Shown here one piece after another: positions 31,285-39,501 of a stretch of 39,671 bases of DNA (its first letter is position 1; each line of letters begins with the position of its first letter). The notes under the pieces were generated by a model. It saw nothing but the letters and a program-made list of their open reading frames with translations. It was not told the DNA's origin and ran no database searches. A program made the translations under genes and the position numbers. This stretch comes from Paracoccaceae bacterium (GTDB lineage Bacteria; Pseudomonadota; Alphaproteobacteria; Rhodobacterales; Rhodobacteraceae), in assembly GCA_016778765.1 (NCBI GenBank), contig JADHOV010000025.1:1-39671 (forward strand), written 5' to 3'.

Positions 31285-32464
31285 AGAGCGCGCCCACTTC
31301 TGCGCGAATAATACGCCCAATCACCGCGCAATCTTCGAGGCTGAAAGTAAGCGGCAAGCGCATATCGATCACCCCAGCCAAAACACGGTCGCTTTTTGGC
31401 ATTGCAGATGATGGGGCATAGCGCCAACTGTCATAACGTGATGTGAAACCGGTCGGCTCTTGCCCGCCAAACCACTTCAACTCAACCCCTCTTGACGCAC
31501 AGCGCGCCAGCATCTTTTCAATCCTGTCAGCTGCCCAATCTAGCAATAAAAACTGAATAGATGACCCGACATAGCTTTCTTGTTCTGGTCGCGATATCAG
31601 CGTTAACCCCGGCGTATGCGCAAGCGCGGCTTCAACGGCTTGATAGCGCGCGTTCCACGCCTGCGCTTGCGCCTGCAGATTGGCCAATTGTGGACGCAGG
31701 ATTGCGGCGCGCAAATGATCCATCCGGCCGGAAACATTGGGCGTGTGATACCGGATATCGTCAAAATGGCTGGCCGCCGGTGCGGCAATATGGCGATCAT
31801 AAAGCATGTAAGATCCCGACAATATAACCGCTTTGGCCATCACATCCGCATCATCAGTGACCAAAAATCCGCCCTCGCCCGAATTTATATGTTTGTAAGT
31901 TTGTGTTGAATAACACCCCACCACTCCATGACGCCCAGACCATGTTTCCCGCCATTTCGCACCCATCGTATGCGCACAATCCTCAATAACTCGGACGCCT
32001 GCATGCTCACAGATTTTCATCAACTGATCCATGTCGCAAATATGCCCACGCATGTGGCTGAGCATAAGCACATCCGCTTGTGCAATTTTTGCCTGCAAAT
32101 CCTCTAGGTCGATCACCAGATCTTCGGTCACCCCAACATAAACCGGTATGGCGCCAACAGAAGCAATAGAGCCGGGAACCGGCGCAAGCGTAAACGCATT
32201 GGTTAAAACCTTATCACCTGGCTGCACATCCAATGCGCGCAGCGCCGTTGCCAACGCATATCCGCCCGAAGCAACCGCCAAGCAAAACGAAGCCTCCACG
32301 CTTGCTGCAAATTCCTGCTCGAGCAAAGCCACATGACCTTGCTCACCCTTTGCAACATTATAGCGATGCAATCGACCGCTTCGCATCACGGCCACCGCAG
32401 CTTCTATTGCCGCTTCCGGGATGGGTTCCTGCTGGGTGAATTCACCGGTGAATATTTCTGTCAT
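31247..32464 (-). CDS. DegT/DnrJ/EryC1/StrS-family PLP-dependent aminotransferase
   Basis: The family are fold-type I PLP enzymes, mostly transaminases on nucleotide sugars. The protein shows LHRYNVAKGEQGHVALLEQEFA, LAVASGGYALATALRAL (PLP phosphate loop), NAFTLAPVPGSIASVGAIPVYV, VIEDCAHTMGAKW with the PLP-binding Asp, and CYSTQTYKHINSGEGGFLVTDD with the presumed Schiff-base lysine. The start at 32464 (about 405 aa) is preferred over a TTG at 32485. Its sugar substrate is unknown: no other sugar-nucleotide genes sit here except glmU/glmS about 1 kb away. The function could be outside sugar metabolism. Confidence 0.85.
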   Translation of the reverse strand: MTEIFTGEFTQQEPIPEAAIEAAVAVMRSGRLHRYNVAKGEQGHVALLEQEFAASVEASFCLAVASGGYALATALRALDVQPGDKVLTNAFTLAPVPGSIASVGAIPVYVGVTEDLVIDLEDLQAKIAQADVLMLSHMRGHICDMDQLMKICEHAGVRVIEDCAHTMGAKWRETWSGRHGVVGCYSTQTYKHINSGEGGFLVTDDADVMAKAVILSGSYMLYDRHIAAPAASHFDDIRYHTPNVSGRMDHLRAAILRPQLANLQAQAQAWNARYQAVEAALAHTPGLTLISRPEQESYVGSSIQFLLLDWAADRIEKMLARCASRGVELKWFGGQEPTGFTSRYDSWRYAPSSAMPKSDRVLAGVIDMRLPLTFSLEDCAVIGRIIRAEVGALYQLADSAAQTAI

Positions 32465-32573
32465 AATACGTTGTTGCCTCTTCAAAAGCGAAGGTCAAGA
32501 GCGCAAACCCTCCCGGTTGCGCCAAGACCAGATTATCACCGCTTTGTAAGCCTTTGGCCCTAAGCGCGATCAC
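32442..32573 (-). CDS. Possible 43-aa ORF bridging gph and the aminotransferase gene
   Basis: A GTG at 32573 shares GTGA with the gph stop codon. The frame runs 43 codons and stops with TGA at 32442-32444, 23 bases inside the aminotransferase gene. The product reads like protein (VIALRAKGLQSGDNLVLAQP, then GGFALLTFAFEEATTYYDR). It may be a coupled small gene; the reading could also be chance or the relic of a longer gene. No family is recognised. Confidence 0.3.
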   Translation of the reverse strand: MIALRAKGLQSGDNLVLAQPGGFALLTFAFEEATTYYDRNIHR

Positions 32574-33247
32574 CGCATCGCCAAGCGTGCAATCAAGGGC
32601 GGCAGCTCTTCAAAAGACTCTATTACCGCTTCAGGCCTCAGCGCACGGATTTCTTGTGAAAGCGCTGACCCTTTGGGATGAAAATCAACCAAAATGCTGG
32701 GCACATTTGCAGCCCTTGCTGTGGAATGGTCGGTGAGCGTGTCTCCGATCATAAACGCCTTTTCAGGCAGGCCGCCGGCTTGGCGAACCGCTTCAAAAAA
32801 TGGCTCCGGATCGGGCTTTCGCACGGATAAACTGTCGGCCCCAATCAGCGAGTCAAACAGCGCACGCTGCCCCATGCGGACCATCAGATCCTCGGCAAGA
32901 GCAAATGGTTTATTCGTGCAAATGCCAATTTTTAACCCCGCAGACTTCAAATCTTGAACCGCTTGAAGCGCACCAGGGTAAAAAGTGGTGAAGCGATTGA
33001 TTGAAGCGCCATACGCCTGCAAAAGAACCGGATAGAATTCATCAATCACCGCTTGATCAAATTTTCCCAATCGGGTCAACCCAAGGGTCAACATCGCCCG
33101 CCCGCCCCGCAAGGCGGTCGCTGCATCCTCAGGCCAGGTCAAAAGCTCGGGATGACCCATCTGTGCAAAACAAAAATTTGCGGCCGCCAATAAATCGCCG
33201 CTGGTATCAGCCAAAGTCCCGTCTAAATCAAAAATAACTGTTTTCAT
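32570..33247 (-). CDS. gph: HAD-family phosphatase, phosphoglycolate phosphatase-like
   Basis: A 225-aa haloacid dehalogenase-type hydrolase. The nucleophile motif FDLDGTLADTSGDL is at the N terminus (Asp at about 7), motif II with ICTNKP lies near 109-114, the motif III lysine is in SVRKPDPEPF (about 141-150), and motif IV is MIGDTLTDHSTARAA. The helical cap domain (about 15-80) is the Gph type. Phosphoglycolate phosphatase is the usual name for this arrangement, though substrate specificity in the family is broad. It is divergent from glmU with a 139-base gap holding both promoters. Confidence 0.85.
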   Translation of the reverse strand: MKTVIFDLDGTLADTSGDLLAAANFCFAQMGHPELLTWPEDAATALRGGRAMLTLGLTRLGKFDQAVIDEFYPVLLQAYGASINRFTTFYPGALQAVQDLKSAGLKIGICTNKPFALAEDLMVRMGQRALFDSLIGADSLSVRKPDPEPFFEAVRQAGGLPEKAFMIGDTLTDHSTARAANVPSILVDFHPKGSALSQEIRALRPEAVIESFEELPPLIARLAMR

Positions 33248-33325
33248 TGCCCCTGCCGATACATTGTTCGGCGGTTAACTGCCACGACCCGTAACATTGT
33301 GCAATGAAACTTGTGCAGCGCGGGC

Positions 33326-33353
33326 TTGCGCTTTGTGGCCCACCCGATAAAAG
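33326..33353 (+). promoter_or_regulatory. Candidate glmU-glmS promoter
   Basis: TTGCGC at 33326-33331 and TAAAAG at 33348-33353 are separated by 16 bases and lie about 33 bases upstream of the glmU start. Both match sigma70 consensus only partly (about four of six bases each), so this is the best candidate in the divergent region, not a certain promoter. Confidence 0.25.
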
Positions 33354-33386
33354 AGCCTTGCACTTTTAGTAATGGGTTGAGATCTT

Positions 33387-34742
33387 ATGCAAACCGCCAT
33401 TGTGATTTTAGCAGCAGGCAAAGGCACTCGGATGAAATCAGAGATGCCAAAGGTTTTGCATGAAGTTGCCGGCGCGCCACTACTCATGCATTGCATGAAA
33501 ACAGCGCAAACAATCGAGCCCGAACATTTGATCATCGTGGCAGGTCACGGCAGCGAAGATGTTACAAAAGCGGCCGAAACCTACGCGCCAGATAGCCAAA
33601 TTGTGACGCAAAGCGCGCAATTGGGCACAGCGCATGCCGTTGCGCAAAGCCGCGAAATTTTAAGCGGCTTTGAAGGCGATCTCATCATTCTTTATGGCGA
33701 CACACCCTTTATAAGGCCAGAAACGCTTGAAAAGCTGGCGCAAGCCCGGCAAAAAAGCGACCTTGTTATCTTAGGGTTCGAAGCAAATGATCCCGGCCAT
33801 TACGGCCGTTTGATCACATCCGGAACAGATTTACTTGAAATCGTTGAATATAAAGAGGCTAACGCGGCACAAAAAGATATTACGCTTTGTAACAGTGGCG
33901 TTTTGGCTGGCCCAGCTCAACTAATCTTCCAACTGATCGAGCAGGTCGAAACCTCCAACAATGCTGGTGAGCTTTACCTAACCGATTGCATTGCTTTGGC
34001 GCGCGCCGCTGGAAAATCTGCGAGCGTGGTGACATGCCCCGAGGCAGAAACGCTTGGGGTAAATTCTCGCCGCGATCTCGCACAAGCTGAGCAGGCCTTT
34101 CAAAACAATGCGCGTGCGGCTTTAATGGATGCAGGCGTTAGCCTATTGGCGCCTGATACAGTGTTTTTAAGCTTTGATACGATAATTGGCCGCGACGCTC
34201 TGATTGAACAAAACGTGGTCTTCGGCGTTGGTGTCACGGTTGAAACCGGCGCAAAAATCCGCGCTTTTAGCCATTTGGAGGGATGCCATGTGTCGCGAGA
34301 GGCGGTGATTGGCCCTTATGCTCGCTTGCGCCCGGGGGCTGAAGTTGCAAATGCTGCCAAAATTGGAAATTTTGTTGAAATAAAAAATGCCCAAATTGGC
34401 GAAGGCGCGAAAGTCAACCACCTAAGCTATATTGGCGATGCCGATATTGGCTCAGACAGCAATATTGGCGCGGGCACAATCACCTGTAATTATGACGGGG
34501 TGATGAAACATCACACGCAAATCGGCCAGAACGTTTTTATCGGTTCAAATACCATGCTGGTCGCACCGGTTGACATTGGCGATGGAGCAATGACAGCAAG
34601 CGGCGCTGTCATCACCAAAAATGTTCCTGAAGATGCGCTGGCCCTTGCGCGCGCCGAGCAAATCAACAAGCCGGGACTAGCGCGAAAACTTCGTAAACTT
34701 TTGGCCAAACGGAAACAGCAAAAAGAAACTGGACAAAGCTGA
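33387..34742 (+). CDS. glmU: Bifunctional UDP-N-acetylglucosamine pyrophosphorylase/glucosamine-1-phosphate N-acetyltransferase
   Basis: GlmU makes UDP-GlcNAc, the precursor of peptidoglycan and lipid A, in two steps. The N-terminal domain has the nucleotide-binding motif VILAAGKGTRMKSEMPKVLHEVAG (residues 4-27), QLGTAHAVAQ, YGDTPFI and VEYKEAN. The C-terminal half is a left-handed beta-helix with hexapeptide repeats and the acetyltransferase segment HLSYIGDADIGSDSNIGAGTITCNYDG, followed by FIGSNTMLVAPV. Length (451 aa) and domain order match the family. Its last base is the first base of the glmS ATG (TGATG), so the two are coupled and act in one pathway. Confidence 0.97.
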   Translation: MQTAIVILAAGKGTRMKSEMPKVLHEVAGAPLLMHCMKTAQTIEPEHLIIVAGHGSEDVTKAAETYAPDSQIVTQSAQLGTAHAVAQSREILSGFEGDLIILYGDTPFIRPETLEKLAQARQKSDLVILGFEANDPGHYGRLITSGTDLLEIVEYKEANAAQKDITLCNSGVLAGPAQLIFQLIEQVETSNNAGELYLTDCIALARAAGKSASVVTCPEAETLGVNSRRDLAQAEQAFQNNARAALMDAGVSLLAPDTVFLSFDTIIGRDALIEQNVVFGVGVTVETGAKIRAFSHLEGCHVSREAVIGPYARLRPGAEVANAAKIGNFVEIKNAQIGEGAKVNHLSYIGDADIGSDSNIGAGTITCNYDGVMKHHTQIGQNVFIGSNTMLVAPVDIGDGAMTASGAVITKNVPEDALALARAEQINKPGLARKLRKLLAKRKQQKETGQS

Positions 34743-36562
34743 TGTGTGGAATTGTTGGAGTTTTAGGGAAAAATGAAGTTGCCCCTATACTTGTCGAGTC
34801 GTTAAAGCGGCTTGAATATCGCGGCTATGACAGCGCCGGGGTTGCCACGATTGAACATGGGAAGTTGGACCGCAGACGGGCCGTTGGCAAATTGGTTGAA
34901 TTAAGCGATGTGCTGGTGCGCGAACCGTTGCGCGGCCGCGCGGGCATTGGGCATACAAGATGGGCCACCCACGGAAAGCCCACGCTATCAAACGCCCATC
35001 CGCATCAATTTGGCGCTGTAAGCGTAGTCCACAACGGAATTATAGAGAATTTCCGCGAATTGCGGCGTGAATTATCCGAGCACAATATCCACGCTGAAAC
35101 CGATACTGACACCGAAACCATTGCGATGCTTACGGGGCATTTTATTGCCCAAGGGCAAAGCCCTATCGACGCAGCGCGCAGCACGTTGAAAAAGCTAGAT
35201 GGCGCATTTGCGGTTTGTTTTTTATTCGCCGGATATGACGATTTGATGATCGCAGCACGCAAGGGCTCACCCCTGGCGATCGGGTATGGCAAGGGGGAGA
35301 TGTTTGTTGGATCGGATGCAATTGCCTTAACGCCTTTAACCAACCAACTCAGCTATCTTGAAGAGGGCGATTTTGCCATTTTAACGCGGCAAAGCGTGGA
35401 GATTCATGACAAAGACGGCCAACCCGTTCAACGCGAAAAGCGGATCATTCGCGGCGATAGCAGCCGCTATGACAAGGATGGTTACACCCATTTCATGGAA
35501 AAAGAGGTTTTTGAGCAACCCAGCGTAATAAAAACCGCAATCACCCAATATTTCAATCCAAAAAAAGCGCAAGAAACGCGGCTTAAAGATATAGATCTCA
35601 GTCGATTTGATAGAGTTTTGCTGATCGCATGCGGCACTGGCTATTATGCCTGCCTCACAGCAAAATACTGGCTGGAACAATTGGCAGATATGCCCGCTGA
35701 AATCGATATTGCTTCGGAATTTCGATATCGCGAGCCGCCCATTACCCCAAATACTTTAGCGATCTTCGTCAGCCAATCCGGAGAAACCGCAGATACCCTG
35801 GCTGCGCTGCGCTATTGCGCGGGAAAAGCCGCTGAAATTTGGTCGGTAACCAATGTCGCAGAAAGCTCAATCGCCCGCGAAAGTGACGTCAATTTTCCGA
35901 TTTACGCCGGAATTGAAATCGGTGTTGCATCAACAAAAGCCTTCACCTGCCAATTAACGGTTCTGCTCGCACTCGCAATGAAAGCAGCAGAGGTTCGCAG
36001 CGCTATGAGCGCGCGCGCGCACGAAACCTTATCCCAGGCGATTTTGGATCTGCCGGCCTTAATAAACCGCGCGCTTGATCAGCGCGAGGCCTATCAAACA
36101 GTGGCCAATGATCTGGCGAAAAGCCAAGATATCTTATTTCTTGGGAGGGGTTTAATGTATCCACTAGCGCTTGAAGGGGCGCTAAAGTTAAAAGAGATCA
36201 GCTATATACACGCCGAAGCCTATGCAGCGGGTGAATTGAAGCACGGACCGATTGCGTTGGTGGATGGCGCAGTGCCGGTGGTTGTGTTTGCCCCTAAAGA
36301 TACATTATTCGAAAAAACCATCTCCAACATGCAAGAAGTGATGGCGCGCAAAGGCAAAATAGCCCTTTTCTCTGAACCTTCAGGGCTTGAAGCAGCTGGA
36401 GAAGAACCTTGGCATAAAGTTTCCATGCCGCCTTGCCATGAAGCTCTCACGCCTATTTTATACGCCATTCCCGCGCAATTATTGGCCTATTACACTGCCG
36501 TGGCGATGGGGACGGATGTTGACCAACCGCGGAATTTGGCCAAGTCGGTCACCGTGGAATAG
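34742..36562 (+). CDS. glmS: Glutamine--fructose-6-phosphate aminotransferase (isomerizing)
   Basis: GlmS converts fructose-6-phosphate and glutamine to glucosamine-6-phosphate, the first step toward UDP-GlcNAc. The catalytic Cys2 follows the initiator Met (MCGIVGVLG), and the glutaminase motifs GIGHTRWATHGKPT and HNGIIENF are intact. Two sugar-isomerase domains follow, with the SQSGETADTLAAL and CGTGYYA motifs and ASTKAF. The 606-aa protein ends in DQPRNLAKSVTVE, the standard C terminus. The 3' end is the same region used as target by Tn7-type elements, and a diverged copy of it occurs 936 bases downstream (37454-37498). Confidence 0.98.
   Translation: MCGIVGVLGKNEVAPILVESLKRLEYRGYDSAGVATIEHGKLDRRRAVGKLVELSDVLVREPLRGRAGIGHTRWATHGKPTLSNAHPHQFGAVSVVHNGIIENFRELRRELSEHNIHAETDTDTETIAMLTGHFIAQGQSPIDAARSTLKKLDGAFAVCFLFAGYDDLMIAARKGSPLAIGYGKGEMFVGSDAIALTPLTNQLSYLEEGDFAILTRQSVEIHDKDGQPVQREKRIIRGDSSRYDKDGYTHFMEKEVFEQPSVIKTAITQYFNPKKAQETRLKDIDLSRFDRVLLIACGTGYYACLTAKYWLEQLADMPAEIDIASEFRYREPPITPNTLAIFVSQSGETADTLAALRYCAGKAAEIWSVTNVAESSIARESDVNFPIYAGIEIGVASTKAFTCQLTVLLALAMKAAEVRSAMSARAHETLSQAILDLPALINRALDQREAYQTVANDLAKSQDILFLGRGLMYPLALEGALKLKEISYIHAEAYAAGELKHGPIALVDGAVPVVVFAPKDTLFEKTISNMQEVMARKGKIALFSEPSGLEAAGEEPWHKVSMPPCHEALTPILYAIPAQLLAYYTAVAMGTDVDQPRNLAKSVTVE
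36546..36561 (+). repeat. Direct repeat copy 1 (glmS 3' end)
   Basis: CGGTCACCGTGGAATA, the last five codons of glmS. It matches the copy at 37482-37497 at 15 of 16 bases; the wider 45-base windows match at about 29 of 45 bases. Confidence 0.7.
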
Positions 36563-36638
36563 TTTTCAACGGACGCCGTTCTACAGGGTTTCTTTGTTTA
36601 CTGTGGTTTTAAGAGTGTCTCAGCTTTGGCATTCACTC

Positions 36639-36822
36639 CATTCTGAATATCAAGAGTCGCTTCTTAAAATCATAAAACAAAATATGAAGCAAACATGGGT
36701 TATCGGACGATTGCGCAGTGGTTGAATAAAAATACTCATAAAACAATGACGGGGCATGAGGTTAAGAATACTGATATCTTTTCTATTGTGAAAAAGAAGA
36801 AATTGCGTGAGGGAGGTTGATT
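36639..36822 (+). pseudogene. Frameshifted remnant of a serine-recombinase-like C-terminal segment
   Basis: Two adjoining frames join into one plausible sequence. One reads SEYQESLLKIIKQNMK (36642-36689); the other, from ATG 36695, reads MGYRTIAQWLNKNTHKTM and continues GHEVKNTDIF. A run of six T (36779-36784) then shifts the reading to SIVKKKKLREGG, ending at TGA 36820-36822. The pattern GYRTIAQWLN..KT..G..KNT..SI.KKKKLRE resembles the helix-turn-helix end of serine recombinases and related integrase-type proteins. No catalytic domain is present. It lies 76 bases after glmS. Confidence 0.5.
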
Positions 36823-36893
36823 ATTGAATTAAATTTAAAATGAAAAACACGGGTATAGCTATCCTTGACCTCCCATAATTTCGAAAGGTGAAA

Positions 36894-37445
36894 ATGAACA
36901 GATTTGAAACGATGCCCAAAGACCTTCCAAAACCAATTGACGATGGTGCTTGCGACCATGTGATAGGAACGAAATTGCCTAACATTGGTCTAATTGCGAC
37001 AGACGGTTCAATTGTGAACTTATCAGCCCAACTAAAGAAAACAGTTGTTTATTGTTATCCCATGACGGGAAAACCAGGCGTCCCTTTACCAGAAGGTTGG
37101 GATGAAATTCCCGGTGCAAGGGGTTGCACGCCTCAGAATTGTTCATTCAGAGACCACTATGTTGAATTATCTGCGCTTGGGGCAAACATTTTTGGGTTGA
37201 GCACACAAAATAGCGAGTATCAGAAAGAAATGGTAGAGCGACTTCACCTACCGTTTTTGGTGCTGAGTGATGTTAACTTCAAATTTTGTGACGCAATGAG
37301 ACTCCCAACTTTTGAAGTAAACGGTGTGCGTTTATTAAAACGGATCACACTGATTGCTGAGAGTAATATTGTTGTGAAAGTCCATTATCCTATTTTTCCT
37401 AGTGACTCAGACGCGGCTTGGGTCATTGAACAACTATCCCATTGA
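36894..37445 (+). CDS. Peroxiredoxin (AhpC/TSA, PrxQ-like)
   Basis: A thioredoxin-fold peroxidase of 183 aa predicted to reduce peroxides in the cytoplasm. The active-site segment GARGCTPQNCSFRDHYVEL has two cysteines spaced CxxxxC, the PrxQ/BCP arrangement. The preceding YPMTGKPGVPLPEGWDEIPG insert is typical of one bacterial subgroup. Later STQNSEYQKEM and FLVLSDVN fit the family. The start at ATG 36894 has AAAGG upstream at 36884-36888. Base composition is clearly more AT-rich than the neighbouring glm genes. The gene sits between the recombinase remnant and the glmS-like repeat, so it may be cargo of a lost element. Confidence 0.88.
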   Translation: MNRFETMPKDLPKPIDDGACDHVIGTKLPNIGLIATDGSIVNLSAQLKKTVVYCYPMTGKPGVPLPEGWDEIPGARGCTPQNCSFRDHYVELSALGANIFGLSTQNSEYQKEMVERLHLPFLVLSDVNFKFCDAMRLPTFEVNGVRLLKRITLIAESNIVVKVHYPIFPSDSDAAWVIEQLSH

Positions 37446-37453
37446 TAATAATT

Positions 37454-37498
37454 GGTAACCAGCGTCGTAGCTTGAATATAACGGTCACCTTGGAATAA
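37454..37498 (+). repeat. Direct repeat copy 2: diverged extra copy of the glmS 3' end
   Basis: In the glmS frame these 15 codons read GNQRRSLNITVTLE and stop, against VDQPRNLAKSVTVE and stop in glmS. Six of 14 residues are identical and the stop is at the same place. The core CGGTCACCTTGGAATA (37482-37497) matches glmS at 15 of 16 bases. This looks like the 3' end of a related but not identical glmS gene, left 936 bases downstream of the functional one. Confidence 0.6.
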
Positions 37499-37530
37499 AT
37501 CTTGAAATATGAAATGAGAATGCAAAGATC

Positions 37531-37796
37531 CTATCTCCAGCATAAAAATCGACACCCAACTTCTTGCCTTAAAAAACAGTCGAGAAGGCCGCCTGACCCG
37601 ATTTCGTTTGATTGAGTCCCAATATAACCCGAATTAAAATTTTGGCCGTATCCATAGTTTCCTAAGAAGGCGCTAGTTACCTCCCCAAACTAAGCTTGGA
37701 TAAACCCAAAAAACATCCGGGTTATGCGCAGCAGCAAACTTTCAAAGAGATAAACATCCGGTCGCCGTAATTAAAGCCTCGTCCAAAGTTTACAAC
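37531..37796 (-). pseudogene. Possible decayed Gly/Tyr/Phe-rich coding stretch
   Basis: Minus-strand frames here look like pieces of one protein. VVNFGRGFNYGDRMFISLK starts near 37796. FAAAHNPDVFWVYPSLVWGG is in a second frame. EVTSAFLGNYGYGQNFNSGY, then IGTQSNEIGSGG, is in a third, ending at TAG 37531-37533. Two parts share a loose NFG-G-N-F/Y pattern, hinting at an internal repeat such as a beta-barrel or secreted repeat protein. Frames must be switched at least twice and no start was found, so this is tentative. No family is recognised. Confidence 0.35.
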
Positions 37797-37911
37797 CCGC
37801 TTCAGAGGACGCAAAATACCAAAACAAGGCGGGTGGTATTATTTTGACATTTTTTCCTTATCAAGATCGTTTATCAACGAGCTATAGAAGATTTTCGCTT
37901 TCTAATTGTTA

Positions 37912-38493
37912 TTAGTTCGGCTGCCAATTGCGTTGTGTCGGAACAAATAAATTCACCACGTCACCGATTGAAAGCACGCCCGGTCGTTCGACCCAAGCGG
38001 TGATCCCGCGCCGCCCCTTGGCTGCGCTTTTAAACGCTTTGCCGTGACCTGGACGATCCATTTCAATTTCTTTGGCCGGCCAATTGCACGGCGCGTTTTC
38101 CAAGTCAACTGTAAGGGTGGTGCCGGCTTCCGTTTGCAGCCGCGAACCGGGTGGAATATGCGTGAAATCAGGTAGCCCAGCGATAACGATCGATGCTCCA
38201 AGCCAGCTTGGATCAAGTTGCGTCAAGCCAATACTCGCTGCAATTTCGGCATTTTCTTCTGCGGACAAGATTGAGAGCTGACGCGTATTTTGTATTTCGG
38301 TACCTTTAGGGTACAGCATGCTCACGCGCACGCAAGATGGGCGCGTTGCACCAGAATGCGCTTCCCCAACGATACCCTCAATGCTAGCTTCAGCACTTGT
38401 TAGAGCTTCAGACCTGATATTATTTTCCGGCCTAGAAACCCGCCCCAACCAAGCGATAGTGCCTATAAAATCGGTTTTAACAAGGCAAGACAT
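37912..38493 (-). CDS. MOSC domain-containing protein
   Basis: MOSC domains handle molybdenum cofactor-linked sulfur or sulfonyl chemistry; this small stand-alone type is a likely sulfur carrier or a component of a molybdoenzyme system. The 193-aa protein has NTRQLSILSAEE, LGASIVIAGLPDFTHIPPGSRLQ, DLENAPCNWPAKEI with the conserved cysteine, and GRRGITAWVERPGVLSIGDVV, the usual C-terminal motif. There is no YcbX-type N-terminal barrel. It is followed by a sirtuin-like gene on the same strand. No molybdoenzyme gene is present nearby, so its partner is unknown. Confidence 0.85.
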   Translation of the reverse strand: MSCLVKTDFIGTIAWLGRVSRPENNIRSEALTSAEASIEGIVGEAHSGATRPSCVRVSMLYPKGTEIQNTRQLSILSAEENAEIAASIGLTQLDPSWLGASIVIAGLPDFTHIPPGSRLQTEAGTTLTVDLENAPCNWPAKEIEMDRPGHGKAFKSAAKGRRGITAWVERPGVLSIGDVVNLFVPTQRNWQPN

Positions 38494-38565
38494 GCAAAGT
38501 CCTTTCTGTCACATATGACGCAGCAAAACGGGATAGCGATTTTAACGCTGGGTTTTTTTAACAAA

Positions 38566-39312
38566 TTATATCCTTGAAACATAAGATTGGGCTGTCATTT
38601 GGTGATACGTGACGCCCTTTAATCCAAGATCAACGGGTTCGGGATCAACCACTTCAATTTTGGCGCCAGAGGCAAGCGCATAGCGGAGCGCGATATTGGT
38701 AATATTCACGCTGAATGAAGTGCCCAAAAAAACAAAATGCTCCGCCTCACGCATCCAGCTTTCCGCCAGAGACATGCGGTAAAGCTCTGTATAATATTCA
38801 TCGAATAATAGCACGAAGGGCTTCAAAGAATGCTCGACTTCTGGGACCAAGGTGGTTTTGGAAATTTTAAAGGCCTCTAATAACGCGGCTTTAACCTCGG
38901 CATCGTTTTCAAGGTTAGAACAGATTGCGACAACCTTTTCCCAAGGCGCATCAACCAGCTCTACCTCATCGCCTTGCGCATGCAACACCGTTACCTTATC
39001 CAACCGACCATGGATTGGAATATAATCAGCATTGCCCGCCTTCCCATCTAATCCATCAATGTTTTGGGTGATAAGTTTCTTATCAGCCAACCAATCATGA
39101 ACATTATTCGGCTGAATATGCCGATAGGACGCAAACCGTCGGAAATACCATAGAAGAAATTCATCTGGATGGGTCAAATACATCGCACGAGTGGCCATTT
39201 CTTGAGGTGTATAATTCTCGCTCCCGATTGCCCAAAAACCATCTTTGCCTCTGAAGGTCGGAATGCCACTTTCAGCACTGACGCCAGCGCCGGTGATGTA
39301 TAATCGAGACAT
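38566..39312 (-). CDS. Sir2-family (sirtuin-like) protein lacking the zinc cysteines
   Basis: A 248-aa NAD-dependent deacylase-like protein. The NAD-binding motif GAGVSAESGIPTFRG (8-22) and TQNID (82-86) are present, as is the catalytic histidine of the IHG motif (101). The small domain should carry four cysteines (CxxC...CxxC) binding zinc, but only one cysteine (131) occurs between residues 101 and 180. The segment around PFVLLFDEYYTELYRM replaces the normal LRPxxVxFGE. So it may be an enzyme with an altered small domain or a non-deacylase NAD-handling protein. The start is supported by AAGGA about eight bases upstream. Confidence 0.8.
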   Translation of the reverse strand: MSRLYITGAGVSAESGIPTFRGKDGFWAIGSENYTPQEMATRAMYLTHPDEFLLWYFRRFASYRHIQPNNVHDWLADKKLITQNIDGLDGKAGNADYIPIHGRLDKVTVLHAQGDEVELVDAPWEKVVAICSNLENDAEVKAALLEAFKISKTTLVPEVEHSLKPFVLLFDEYYTELYRMSLAESWMREAEHFVFLGTSFSVNITNIALRYALASGAKIEVVDPEPVDLGLKGVTYHQMTAQSYVSRI

Positions 39313-39501
39313 TTCTTTTCCTTCTAATGGTTCAGAACTTACGCTGGGTCATAGAGCTTACGCTCATCTGCAAAACAATTTTTACATAGATGAGACCTTA
39401 GAAACCGCCATGTTGTGCAGCCCTCATTTGAACATTAACAGCCTCACTTTTCTTAGCGATAAACCTAAAATTTAACACCGCGCCTGCAGCCGGATCTATC
39501 C

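Noticed and set aside
36387-36725. 112-aa plus-strand frame overlapping the end of glmS
   Set aside because: Most of it lies inside glmS in another frame; only its last part (from about 36639) looks protein-like and was used for the recombinase remnant.
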